NCBI GenBank assembly: GCA_964610505.1
Contig: CAZSXU010000012.1
Span: forward strand, 46,007 to 110,006
Origin: CAZSXU01 sp964610505
Lineage (GTDB): Bacteria; Arandabacterota; Arandabacteria; JAGLYR01
Length of the DNA: 64,000 nt
Reading direction: 5' to 3'
Shown: piece by piece, positions 1 through 6,917 of the stretch
Numbering within the stretch: position 1 is the stretch's first letter
Layout: the number at the start of each line of letters is the position of its first letter
The notes under the pieces: generated by a model
What the model saw: only the letters and a program-made list of their open reading frames with translations
Told to the model about the DNA's origin: nothing
Database searches by the model: none
Program-made: the position numbers and the translations under genes

Positions 1-1
1 G

Positions 2-130
2 ACGGACCACGACATCGAGCTGGGCCCGATCCAGGTCTGCGGCCGGTGTGGATATACCCATGAGGGAGAGACGCCGGACCGCTGCCCGGTTTGCGGAGTG
101 AGCGGAGAGCGGTTCAAGACGTTTGAATAA
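2..130 (+). CDS. Rubrerythrin, C-terminal rubredoxin-like end (partial)
   Basis: The last 42 codons of a gene that begins before the window. The translation holds two knuckles, VCGRC and CPVC, 15 residues apart, and ends ERFKTFE, as in the iron-binding rubredoxin-like tail of rubrerythrin. Rubrerythrins reduce hydrogen peroxide with a diiron four-helix bundle fed by this Fe(Cys)4 centre; the bundle lies outside the window. The next gene starts 27 bases downstream on the same strand and is also ferritin-like, so this is probably part of the same operon. The domain is clear, but the full architecture cannot be seen. Confidence 0.85.
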   Translation, partial: TDHDIELGPIQVCGRCGYTHEGETPDRCPVCGVSGERFKTFE

Positions 131-157
131 TCTGTAAGTGCGCTCGAGGAGGGAACA

Positions 158-613
158 ATGAGCACATTCGGTTCGGCGGATGAAGTCCTGGATTTCGCCA
201 TCGAGAAGGAACAGGAGGCCTCGGAGTTCTACAGCGATCTGGCCGGAAGAATGGAGAATCCCGCGATGAAGAAAATCTTCGAGGGGTTCGCTCGGGAAGA
301 GATGGGACACAAGGCGAAACTAACGAAGGTGAAGGAGGGCAAGCGGCTGGGTAAGAGTGAGGCTAAGGTGATGGACCTCAAAATAGCAGACTATCTCGTG
401 GACGTCGAGCCCCAACCCGAGATGGAGTACCAGGATGCACTGATTCTGGCGATGAAGAAGGAGAAGGCGGCCTTTCGGCTCTACAGCGATCTTGCAACGG
501 CCGCCGGGGATGGCGAACTTCAGGATCTGTTCCTCTCCCTCGCACAGGAGGAGGCGAAGCACAAGCTTCGATTCGAGCTGGAGTACGACGACAACGTCTT
601 GCGGTGGAACTGA
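158..613 (+). CDS. Rubrerythrin-like ferritin-family diiron protein (no rubredoxin domain)
   Basis: A 151-residue four-helix-bundle protein. Each half carries one helix with a metal-ligand Glu (AIEKEQE; MKKEKAA) followed by an ExxH helix (EEMGH; EEAKH), so a full diiron site is present. Rubrerythrin-family proteins of this type reduce peroxide or handle iron in the cytoplasm. It lacks the CxxC rubredoxin tail, so it needs an external electron donor; rubredoxin is encoded at 6673-6834. A GAGGAGGG ribosome site precedes ATG 158. It is the first of four similar paralogs in this cluster. The substrate is not determined by the sequence. Confidence 0.85.
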   Translation: MSTFGSADEVLDFAIEKEQEASEFYSDLAGRMENPAMKKIFEGFAREEMGHKAKLTKVKEGKRLGKSEAKVMDLKIADYLVDVEPQPEMEYQDALILAMKKEKAAFRLYSDLATAAGDGELQDLFLSLAQEEAKHKLRFELEYDDNVLRWN

Positions 614-638
614 GCCGAGGGATACCTAGGGGGTACAC

Positions 639-1154
639 ATGAAAGAGCGAACAGGGTTCTTCACGATGAAGGGGAATCCACTGACCTTGCTTGGGAACGA
701 CGTCAAGGTCGGTGACAAGGCTCCGGACTTCCAGGTGGTGGACAATGACCTGGGGCCGGTGACGCTCGCTGATTTCAAAGGGAAGGTGCTGATTCTGTCG
801 GCGGTCACGTCGCTGGATACCGCCACGTGCGATACGGAGACGCGGAGATTCAACGATGAAGCGACGAAACTGGGCGGGGACGTGGTCATCGTCACGGTGA
901 GCATGGATCTTCCCTTCGCACAAAAACGGTGGTGCGGAGCGGCCGGCATCGACCGTGTCCAGACGGTGTCGGACTACAAGGACGCGTCCTTCGGCGAAGC
1001 CTACGGTGTCCTCATCAAGGAGCTTCGCCTACTGGCCAGAACCGTGTTCGTCGTGGATCGTGATGGGGTCGTGCAGTACGTGCAGCGCGTCCAGGAAGGC
1101 TCCGAAGAGCCGAACTATGACGAAGTCCTGAGCGCGATCGGCGCGCTCGCGTAA
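639..1154 (+). CDS. tpx: Thiol peroxidase (Tpx), atypical 2-Cys peroxiredoxin
   Basis: A 171-residue thioredoxin-fold peroxidase that reduces hydroperoxides using thioredoxin. The peroxidatic Cys is in SLDTATCDTETRRFN and the resolving Cys in FAQKRWCGAAG, both where Tpx has them. The usual P-S-[IL]-D-T signature here reads TSLDT, so the first Pro is missing. A start at ATG 639 adds nine residues; ATG 666 (MKGNPLTLLG) would match the usual Tpx N-terminus. An AGGGGG precedes 639. It lies 25 bases after the rubrerythrin-like gene and 31 before superoxide reductase, as expected for an oxidative stress operon. Confidence 0.92.
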   Translation: MKERTGFFTMKGNPLTLLGNDVKVGDKAPDFQVVDNDLGPVTLADFKGKVLILSAVTSLDTATCDTETRRFNDEATKLGGDVVIVTVSMDLPFAQKRWCGAAGIDRVQTVSDYKDASFGEAYGVLIKELRLLARTVFVVDRDGVVQYVQRVQEGSEEPNYDEVLSAIGALA

Positions 1155-1185
1155 TGCGGAAAGTCAACCTGTGGAGAGGTGAACC

Positions 1186-1560
1186 ATGGCGGAGAAACTG
1201 GAGATCTACAAGTGCAATGTCTGTGGGAACATTGTGGAAGTTCTTCACGGCGGCCAGGGGAAGCTGGTCTGTTGCGGTGCCCCGATGCAGCGGATGGACG
1301 AAAACACCGTGGACGCGGCCAAAGAGAAGCATGTCCCGATCATCGAGAAAGTGGACGGCGCATTCAAGGTATCGGTCGGCAGCGTCGCCCATCCGATGGA
1401 GACGGAACACTACATCGAGTGGATTGAACTCGTGGCGGACGGAAAAGCCTATCGCCAGTTTTTGAGTCCGGGCGGGAAGCCCGAGGCCATGTTCTGCATT
1501 GAAGCGGAAACAGTGACGGCCAGGGAGTACTGCAGCCTGCATGGACTGTGGAAAGGATAG
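1186..1560 (+). CDS. dfx: Desulfoferrodoxin (2Fe superoxide reductase)
   Basis: A 124-residue class I superoxide reductase that reduces superoxide to peroxide without making oxygen, typical of anaerobes. Centre I ligands C10, C13, C29 and C30 form the desulforedoxin Fe(Cys)4 site. Centre II ligands H49, H69, H75, C116 and H119 are all present, with the catalytic Glu-Lys pair at E47-K48. The spacing matches Desulfovibrio Dfx nearly residue for residue. A GGAGAGG ribosome site precedes ATG 1186. The peroxide it makes can be removed by the rubrerythrins and Tpx around it, and rubredoxin (6673-6834) is the usual electron donor. Confidence 0.96.
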   Translation: MAEKLEIYKCNVCGNIVEVLHGGQGKLVCCGAPMQRMDENTVDAAKEKHVPIIEKVDGAFKVSVGSVAHPMETEHYIEWIELVADGKAYRQFLSPGGKPEAMFCIEAETVTAREYCSLHGLWKG

Positions 1561-1562
1561 GG

Positions 1563-2081
1563 ATGATGTTGAAGAGGACGATTGAGAAGGCGCTCAACCA
1601 GCAGATCAACGCGGAGATGTATTCCGCCTACCTGTACCTCTCGATGTCGACGTACTTCGAGTCGCTCAGCCTGCCCGGATTTGCCGGCTGGATGAAGGTG
1701 CAGGCGCAGGAAGAGATGTCCCACGCCATGAAGATCTATGATTTCGTCCACGAGCGCGGCGGGGCGGTCAAGCTGATGCCGATCGACGGCCCTCCTGTGA
1801 AGTGGGCGTCACCGGTTGCGGTGTTCGAAGCGACGTTGGCGCACGAACGGAAGGTGACGGGCCTGATCAACAAGCTGGTCGATCTGGCCATCAAAGAGAA
1901 GGACCACGCGTCCAATATTTTCCTCCAGTGGTTCGTAACGGAGCAGGTCGAGGAAGAGGCGTCCGCCGACGAACTGCTGCAGCAGCTCAAGCGGATCGGG
2001 AATGCGGGCCATGCACTCCTGATGATGGACAAGGAAATGGGACGGCGCACCTTCACCGCTCCAGCGGAAGAGGGAGCGTAG
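1563..2081 (+). CDS. ftnA: Bacterial non-heme ferritin
   Basis: A 172-residue iron-storage ferritin. The N-terminus MMLKRTIEKALNQQINAEMY, the helix AQEEMSHAMKIYDFVHERGG and the later FVTEQVEEE carry the ferroxidase ligands of FtnA-type ferritins (Glu, ExxH, Glu). A GGAAAGG at 1549-1555, inside the end of dfx, sits seven bases before ATG 1563, so translation probably begins there and not at the in-frame TTG/ATG upstream. The start lies two bases after the dfx stop, so the genes are probably translationally coupled. It would hold iron released or needed by the diiron and Fe(Cys)4 proteins of this island. Confidence 0.93.
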   Translation: MMLKRTIEKALNQQINAEMYSAYLYLSMSTYFESLSLPGFAGWMKVQAQEEMSHAMKIYDFVHERGGAVKLMPIDGPPVKWASPVAVFEATLAHERKVTGLINKLVDLAIKEKDHASNIFLQWFVTEQVEEEASADELLQQLKRIGNAGHALLMMDKEMGRRTFTAPAEEGA

Positions 2082-2232
2082 GCGAAGCGGGATCCCATCC
2101 GGCCCGAGCGCGAACGGTTTACAGGGCGCATCGCCTCACCGTTCGTCCCGAGTGCCGCAGGCCATGGCCAACGGCCCGGCGGTGCGGTGTATCGAGGGAT
2201 GAGCCGCGCGGCATTCTAGAGGAGGCATGATC

Positions 2233-2745
2233 ATGACCAGTGTTCAGAGTAGCCTGGCCGAGGGACTGCTCAAGGCCATCAAGGCGGAAAACGACGGGTA
2301 CTATTTCTACTCGACCGCGGCGGAGACCACGTCCGACGCGAAGGGCTCGGAAGTGTTCAAGACGCTGGCCGCTGAAGAGCAGGACCACATCCGGTTCCTG
2401 AAAGCGCAGTACGAGTCGGTGCTCAAGACCGGCCGGGTGGACACGGGCGTGAAGCTGGGCCCGAAGGCAGACCTCTCGGATGCATCTCCTATCTTCTCGG
2501 ATGAGATTCGGAAGAACATTGCCCGGGCGGACCGGGAAATGAGCGCGCTGTCCATCGGCATCCAACTCGAGCTCTCTGCGGTGAACTACTACAAGGAACA
2601 GGCGGAGGCCGCAGGGGAGGGGCCTGTTCGGGAGTTCTTCACCGAGCTGGCTGATTGGGAGCTCGGGCATTATTACGCGCTCGTCCGGCAGGAAGAGCTG
2701 TTGAAGGACGAGTACTGGGCCGCGGCCGGTTTTGAGCCGTTCTAG
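2233..2745 (+). CDS. Rubrerythrin-like ferritin-family diiron protein
   Basis: A 170-residue four-helix-bundle protein with Glu ligands in KAENDGYYFY and IQLELSAVNYY and ExxH helices EEQDH and WELGH, so the diiron site looks complete. The C-terminal half ends at ...AAAGFEPF with no rubredoxin domain. GGAGG at 2221-2225 lies seven bases before ATG 2233, favoured over ATG 2227. A 150-base spacer separates it from ferritin, longer than others in the cluster, so it could have its own promoter, but I cannot point to one. It differs enough from its neighbours that recent duplication is unlikely. Function within the family (peroxide, oxygen or iron) is not resolved. Confidence 0.85.
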   Translation: MTSVQSSLAEGLLKAIKAENDGYYFYSTAAETTSDAKGSEVFKTLAAEEQDHIRFLKAQYESVLKTGRVDTGVKLGPKADLSDASPIFSDEIRKNIARADREMSALSIGIQLELSAVNYYKEQAEAAGEGPVREFFTELADWELGHYYALVRQEELLKDEYWAAAGFEPF

Positions 2746-2844
2746 AGCCGATCACCGGGAGACTCCGTTCCCGACCATCGGGAGTTCGCTCTCTGGATGA
2801 GAGCGAAGCGGGACCCGAGTGAGACTCTTCAAGGGAGGCACACG

Positions 2845-3348
2845 ATGGGTGTTCGTTTTAACGTAGATGAGATCCTCGAGATGGCCGAGACCATCGAGGC
2901 CAACGGTGAGAGGTTTTACTACCGTGCAGCGGAGCTGGTTTCGGACCCCGATGCGCGTTCCATGCTGATGGGGTTAGCCGAGGCCGAAGTAGCTCACCGG
3001 AAGCTGTTCGCCGGCATGAGAAAGGACCTTCCCGCCCGTGAAAAGGGTGGAGGCATGGGCCCCCCGGACGAGGAAATGTCCGGGTATCTGAAAGCGTGGG
3101 CGGACGGCCAGGTGTTCGACGCCACGCGGGATGCGGCGGCCGACTTGACGGGGAATGAATCCCTGGAAGATATTCTCCGAATGGCGATGGACCGCGAGAA
3201 GGACTCTGTGGTTTTCTATGTGGGGCTCAAGTCCGCCACGCCGAAATCGTGGGGCCGCGAGAAGATCGATGCCATCATCGGCGAAGAGATGAAGCACATT
3301 GCCATACTGAATACGGAAATGGGGAAACTCCAAGGGCGGGTCAATTGA
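2845..3348 (+). CDS. Rubrerythrin-like ferritin-family diiron protein
   Basis: A 167-residue protein with two ferritin-like half-bundles: Glu in MAETIEANGERFYYRAAE, ExxH in EAEVAH, Glu in MAMDREKDSVVFY, and ExxH in EEMKH. Between the halves is a long acidic, Gly/Pro-rich linker near residues 55-100 (KGGGMGPPDEEM). AAGGGAGG ends five bases before ATG 2845; the upstream ATG at 2797 has no ribosome site. It is closest in layout to the erythrin group of the rubrerythrin family. No rubredoxin tail is present, so the reductant must be separate. Confidence 0.83.
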   Translation: MGVRFNVDEILEMAETIEANGERFYYRAAELVSDPDARSMLMGLAEAEVAHRKLFAGMRKDLPAREKGGGMGPPDEEMSGYLKAWADGQVFDATRDAAADLTGNESLEDILRMAMDREKDSVVFYVGLKSATPKSWGREKIDAIIGEEMKHIAILNTEMGKLQGRVN

Positions 3349-3483
3349 GAGTGACAAGGCGACAGGGTGACAAGGTGACAACTCCAGAGAGGCGAGAGCC
3401 GCGGCGCAAGGCCCGTGTGGGACACGGGACAGTGGCACTCAGAACCAGAACTTAGAACTCAGAACCCAGAACGTAGAACTGGT
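3349..3483. repeat. Short imperfect tandem repeats between ferritin-like genes
   Basis: Two low-complexity stretches follow the stop at 3348. At 3351-3381 the unit GTGACAAGG recurs about four times with small changes (GTGACAAGGCGACAGG, GTGACAAGGTGACA). At about 3437-3482 the words CAGAACC, CTTAGAACT and CAGAACCCAGAAC alternate as a degenerate 7- to 8-base AGAACxx repeat. Neither codes for protein. Similar heptamer tracts lie upstream of hcp (20266-20361). Confidence 0.6.
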
Positions 3484-3506
3484 TGGTCCGAGTGAAAGGA
3501 GAGAAC

Positions 3507-4016
3507 ATGACACTGGAGGAAGCCATCAACACGGCGATCGAGTATGAAATCAAGGTTCGGGACGCGTATGTGGACGCCGTCAGGCGGGCGAAGGATGAGG
3601 TGGGAAGGAAGGTGTTTCACGTGCTGGCCCGCGAGGAAGTACATCACGTGGAGTACCTTGAAGAGAAGCTGCAGGAGCTCAAGACCACGGGCACGGTGAC
3701 GGCAGAGGGACTCCGAACCGCGATCCCATCCAAGGCCAAAATCGATGAGGCCGTAGGGCAAATGAAGGCACCGCTTCAGAAAGAGGACCGGGGGGAGGAG
3801 CTCGAGATGCTGCGTCACGCGCTGGACCTTGAAATCGAGACCGGCGCGTTCTACAAGAAGATGGTTGATGAGCTTCCCGTCGAAGAAAAACCGGTCTTCG
3901 CCCGCTTCCTGGAGATCGAAGAGGGTCACCGGGCCATCGTTCAGGCCGAGATCGATCACATGACGGGAATGGGGTTCTGGTTCGACATGCCGGAGTTCAG
4001 CCTTGAAATGGGGTAG
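3507..4016 (+). CDS. Rubrerythrin-like ferritin-family diiron protein
   Basis: A 169-residue paralog of the preceding genes: Glu in IEYEIKVRDAYVDAV, ExxH in EEVHHVEYLEEKL, Glu in LDLEIETGAFY, and EEGH in FLEIEEGHRAIVQAEI. The C-terminus is rich in Met and aromatic residues (MTGMGFWFDMPEF). AAAGGAGAG lies just upstream of ATG 3507; an in-frame TTG at 3483 has no ribosome site. The stop codon TAG at 4014-4016 is part of the left arm of a long palindromic element (4013-4195), so that element begins exactly where the gene ends. The enzymatic role is unproven. Confidence 0.84.
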   Translation: MTLEEAINTAIEYEIKVRDAYVDAVRRAKDEVGRKVFHVLAREEVHHVEYLEEKLQELKTTGTVTAEGLRTAIPSKAKIDEAVGQMKAPLQKEDRGEELEMLRHALDLEIETGAFYKKMVDELPVEEKPVFARFLEIEEGHRAIVQAEIDHMTGMGFWFDMPEFSLEMG

Positions 4017-4195
4017 CCCGGGACATTCATCCGTCCCTGCTGCGAGACGGCCAGAACCTGCCTGGACTTCGTTGCGGCACCGGTTTCGATCCTCAGCGGA
4101 GCTAGGGCTACGCCTCCGGTCGAAACCAGCACCGCGCCTCGCCAGGCCGGTCCTATCCGCCTCTCGCTACGGGACGGCTGAATGTCCCGGGCTAC
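4013..4195. repeat. 183-bp MITE-like palindromic element with 25-bp inverted ends
   Basis: The left end at 4013-4037 and the right end at 4171-4195 are inverted copies differing at one base (GTAGCCCGGGACATTCA then T or G then CCGTCCC). The symmetry continues inward: GCGAGACGG pairs with the complement of CCGCCTCTCGC, CCTGG with CCAGG, and GGTTTCGA with TCGAAACC. The whole element is therefore one imperfect palindrome that could fold as a long cruciform or RNA hairpin. There is no transposase inside. The 72-codon open frame across it has no ribosome site or known domain and is not annotated. Confidence 0.75.
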
Positions 4196-4239
4196 GGGGG
4201 GTCTGTCTGATCTTCACGTAGACGATGGGTGAGGATTCA

Positions 4240-4707
4240 ATGTCTCTCAACCACACAGATTTCAAGATGTTCCTGGATGAAGTGACCAAGATCGTTGACG
4301 CCGATGGCGATCGAGACGAGAAGCTGCAGAAGATCTGCGATCTTCTGAGAGATCGCGTGTCGTTCTACGATTGGGTAGGATTCTACATTGTGGATCCCGA
4401 GGAGAAGATTTTGCATCTGGGCCCCTTTGCGGGGGAACCCACCGAACACGTGAAGATTCCGTTCGGCCAGGGGGTGTGCGGTCAGGTGGCCCGAGATGAA
4501 GTTCCCATGATCGTTCAGGATGTCTCGCGGGAGTCGAACTATCTCTCCTGCAGCCCTCTCGTTCGATCGGAGATCGTCGTTCCCGTGTTCAAGGAAGGCC
4601 GCTCGGTGGCCCAAATCGACGTTGATTCCCATGAGCCGGCTGCGTTTTCGACCCGGGACCGGGCGTTTCTGATGAAGGTGTGTGAATCTGTGTCGCACCT
4701 CTTCTGA
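4240..4707 (+). CDS. msrC: GAF-domain free methionine-(R)-sulfoxide reductase
   Basis: A 155-residue single GAF domain of the fRMsr (YebR) family, which reduces free methionine-R-sulfoxide. The family's Cys positions are present: GQGVCGQVA and YLSCSPLVRSEIVVPV, the latter carrying the catalytic Cys ahead of the conserved SEIVVP strand. The family's FYDWVGFYIVD start is also present. ATG 4240 is chosen because TGAGG lies about six bases upstream; ATG 4225 has no such site. The gene follows the diiron cluster and fits it as a repair enzyme. A relic of cydB begins at its stop codon. Confidence 0.92.
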   Translation: MSLNHTDFKMFLDEVTKIVDADGDRDEKLQKICDLLRDRVSFYDWVGFYIVDPEEKILHLGPFAGEPTEHVKIPFGQGVCGQVARDEVPMIVQDVSRESNYLSCSPLVRSEIVVPVFKEGRSVAQIDVDSHEPAAFSTRDRAFLMKVCESVSHLF

Positions 4708-4838
4708 AGAAGGAGTCGTTCGGGAGCACATCGCCCCTCACGCTCAGGAAAAGGCTCATCCTGGCGATCATTGGCATGCCCATCGTGATCGGGTATGCGG
4801 TCTGGACGTAGCGGACTTTCAGGGGTAAGGTGACTTCT
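4707..4838 (+). pseudogene. Relic of the C-terminus of cytochrome bd oxidase subunit II (cydB)
   Basis: The frame starting at 4707 reads a Ser/Pro/Leu-rich lead (STSPLTL), one hydrophobic segment LILAIIGMPIVIGYAVWT, then TAG at 4809, then RTFRGKVTS in the same frame. This matches the CydB C-terminal pattern in which the last helix (IGMPxVxxYT) is followed by a Tyr and a FRGK(V/I) tail; TAG stands where the Tyr codon would be. No start codon, ribosome site or upstream transmembrane segments exist. The call rests on family knowledge of the tail motif, without an alignment. It suggests that a bd oxidase gene once stood here, before the flavodiiron gene. Confidence 0.5.
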
Positions 4839-4883
4839 CGGGAATCCTACGGGTGGAGAAGCATCGAGAGAGGGAGGATTGGA

Positions 4884-6095
4884 ATGGCAGGCGCGTTTCA
4901 AGCCGTACAGATCAGCGATCACGTATACTGGGTGGGGGCGATTGACTGGGGCATCCGGGATTTCCATGGATACTCCACGTCGCGGGGCACCACCTACAAC
5001 GCCTTCCTTGTGATGGCGGAAAAGATTGCGCTGATCGACACCGTGAAGGCACCTTTTGAAGAGGAAATGTTCTCGAGGATTGCCTCCGTGGTCGATCCCG
5101 CCAGGATCGACGTCATTGTCTCCAACCATTCCGAGATGGATCACACGGGCTGTCTTCCCTCCGCGTTGACACGCGTGAAACCGGAAAAGGTGTTTGCCTC
5201 TGCGATGGGGGCGAAAGCGCTCTCGGATCATTTTCACCTGGATCGGGAGATTACCGTTGTCAAGGAAGGGGAACCGCTGAGTCTGGGCAATATGGATCTC
5301 GCCTTCATTGAGACGCGAATGCTCCACTGGCCGGACAGCATGATGAGTTATCTGGCCGAAGACGAGGTTCTCTTCTCGCAGGACGCGTTCGGGATGCATC
5401 TGGCCTCGAGCGGGCGTTTCGCCGACGAGATCGACAGGAATGTTCTTCGACAAGAAGCCACCAGGTACTATGCCAATATTCTCCTTCCGTACTCTCCGCT
5501 GGTAACCAAGCTGCTCGAGAAAGTCCAGAGCCTCGGTATTCCCATTTCCATCCTGGCGCCGGACCATGGACCCCTGTGGCGGCGTGACATTGAAACGCCG
5601 CCGCTCTGGTACGGCGAGTGGGCATCGCAGAAGCCCACGAAGAAAGCGGTCATTGTATTTGATACCATGTGGCAGAGCACGGCTCACATCGCGAGGGCCA
5701 TTGAAGAAGGCCTGGCGGGAGCCGGGGTGGATGTGCGGATCATGCCTCTGGCCTCCTGTCACCGCAGCGACGTGGTGACGGAGGTTCTCGATGCGGGGGC
5801 TCTCCTCGTCGGATCGTCGACGCTCAACAACAACATGCTTCCCAGGGTCGCCGATGTGCTGACCTACTTGACGGGGCTGAAGCCTCAGCATCTCGTGGGG
5901 ACTGCATTCGGTTCCTTCGGGTGGAGTGGGGAGGCGGTCGGGTTGGTGGCCGATCGGATGCAGGCGATGAGAATCGAGCCCGTCGGAGACACGCTGAAGG
6001 TCAGGTACGTTCCGGACGCCGCCGCGCTGGATGCGTGCCGGGCGCTGGGGCGGGAGGTCGCGGACAAACTGAAGAGGATCTGTGATGATTCATAA
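4884..6095 (+). CDS. A-type flavodiiron protein (oxygen or NO reductase, FprA/ROO family)
   Basis: A 403-residue protein with an N-terminal metallo-beta-lactamase-like diiron domain (about 1-250) and a C-terminal flavodoxin domain (from about 255, KKAVIVFDTMWQST). All diiron ligands are visible: H82, E84 and D86 in NHSEMDH, H148 in MLHWPDS, D167 in FSQDAFG, and H228 in PDHGPLW. Such enzymes reduce oxygen to water or NO to N2O using rubredoxin or HRB. GGGAGG lies seven bases before ATG 4884; an in-frame GTG at 4830 is inside the cydB relic. Its 3' end overlaps the flavin reductase-rubredoxin gene, so the electron donor is made with it. Confidence 0.94.
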   Translation: MAGAFQAVQISDHVYWVGAIDWGIRDFHGYSTSRGTTYNAFLVMAEKIALIDTVKAPFEEEMFSRIASVVDPARIDVIVSNHSEMDHTGCLPSALTRVKPEKVFASAMGAKALSDHFHLDREITVVKEGEPLSLGNMDLAFIETRMLHWPDSMMSYLAEDEVLFSQDAFGMHLASSGRFADEIDRNVLRQEATRYYANILLPYSPLVTKLLEKVQSLGIPISILAPDHGPLWRRDIETPPLWYGEWASQKPTKKAVIVFDTMWQSTAHIARAIEEGLAGAGVDVRIMPLASCHRSDVVTEVLDAGALLVGSSTLNNNMLPRVADVLTYLTGLKPQHLVGTAFGSFGWSGEAVGLVADRMQAMRIEPVGDTLKVRYVPDAAALDACRALGREVADKLKRICDDS

Positions 6096-6834
6096 GGGGA
6101 TGATTGAGGCGCTGTGCACGTTGGGCTACGGGCTATATGTGGTGACCTCCCGCGATGGAGAGAAACTCAACGGGCAGCTCGCCAACGCGGTGTGCCAGGT
6201 TACGGCGGAGCCTCCGAATCTCGTCGTGGCGATTCACAAAGACAATTTGACGCATGAGTACATTTCGAAGAGCCGCGTCCTGGCCATTTCGGTTCTCGAG
6301 GAAGAGACTCCGATGACGTTCATCGGGCTCTTCGGCTTTCAGTCCGGACGGGACGTGGACAAGCTCTCACGGGTGAACTACGAGGAAGGCGTAACAGGTG
6401 CGCCCGTGGTCATGGACCACGCCGTGACGATTCTCGAAGCCAGGGTCGTGGACGAAAAGAACATTGCCACTCACACGCTGTTCATTGCGGAAGTGGTAAG
6501 GGCGGAAATCGTCAAGGAAGCCCCCGCCATCAGCTACGCGTTCTACCGGGCCGTGAAGGGAGGAACGTCTCCGAAGAATGCCCCGACGTACTCGGGCGGA
6601 GGGACGAAAGACGGAGAAAAAGACGAAGACAGAAAGGACGACAAAGAGAGAGGGCAAGAGAGAGGAGGCGAAATGAAGAAGTACGTGTGCAACGTCTGTG
6701 GCTACGTGTACGATCCCGAAAAGGGTGATCCCGATAGCAACATCGGTCCGGGAACCGCCTTCGAAAACCTTCCGGACGACTGGGTGTGCCCGGTCTGCGG
6801 CGCCGGCAAGGACGATTTCTCGCCGCAGGACTAG
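6085..6834 (+). CDS. Flavin reductase-rubredoxin fusion (high molecular weight rubredoxin, HRB-like)
   Basis: A 249-residue fusion. Residues 1-170 form an FMN-binding flavin reductase domain (TSRDGEKLNGQLANAV, then FIGLFGFQSGRDVDK). Residues about 170-196 are a highly charged Lys/Glu/Asp linker. Residues 197-249 are a rubredoxin with CNVCGYVYDPEKGD and CPVCGAGKDDF. In Moorella, HRB is an NADH:rubredoxin reductase that feeds the flavodiiron protein FprA, and here the two genes overlap by 11 bases. ATG 6085 has AGAGGA about eight bases upstream. A second strong ribosome site precedes codon 197, so free rubredoxin may also be made. Confidence 0.93.
   Translation: MIHKGMIEALCTLGYGLYVVTSRDGEKLNGQLANAVCQVTAEPPNLVVAIHKDNLTHEYISKSRVLAISVLEEETPMTFIGLFGFQSGRDVDKLSRVNYEEGVTGAPVVMDHAVTILEARVVDEKNIATHTLFIAEVVRAEIVKEAPAISYAFYRAVKGGTSPKNAPTYSGGGTKDGEKDEDRKDDKERGQERGGEMKKYVCNVCGYVYDPEKGDPDSNIGPGTAFENLPDDWVCPVCGAGKDDFSPQD
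6660..6675 (+). promoter_or_regulatory. Internal Shine-Dalgarno for a separate rubredoxin
   Basis: GAGAGGAGGCGAAATG: a GGAGG core five bases before ATG 6673, in frame with the fusion. Translation from here gives a complete 53-residue rubredoxin (MKKYVCNVCGYVY to FSPQD). The site falls exactly at the domain border, after the charged linker. Either it is a leftover from two genes that became fused, or both products are made. Confidence 0.6.
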
Positions 6835-6863
6835 GCGGCGGGGGACAATGCCGGAATGAACAT

Positions 6864-6899
6864 GGGGGAGGTCGCTTCGTGCGATCTCCCCCTGCTTTT
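6864..6899 (+). terminator. Rho-independent terminator of the oxygen-defence operon
   Basis: A 12-bp stem, GGGGGAGGTCGC and GCGATCTCCCCC with one G-T pair, joined by the loop TTCGT and followed by TGCTTTT. It lies 30 bases past the HRB stop and also just before the stop of the converging kinase gene, so it may serve both directions. Confidence 0.8.
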
Positions 6900-6917
6900 C
6901 AGACATCCCTTTGGGGT

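Noticed and set aside
4003..4221. A 72-codon plus-strand open frame
   Set aside because: It consists of the palindromic element and has no ribosome site or domain.
4539..5891. A 450-codon minus-strand open frame
   Set aside because: It is opposite the flavodiiron gene and the end of msrC and shows no domain or ribosome site.
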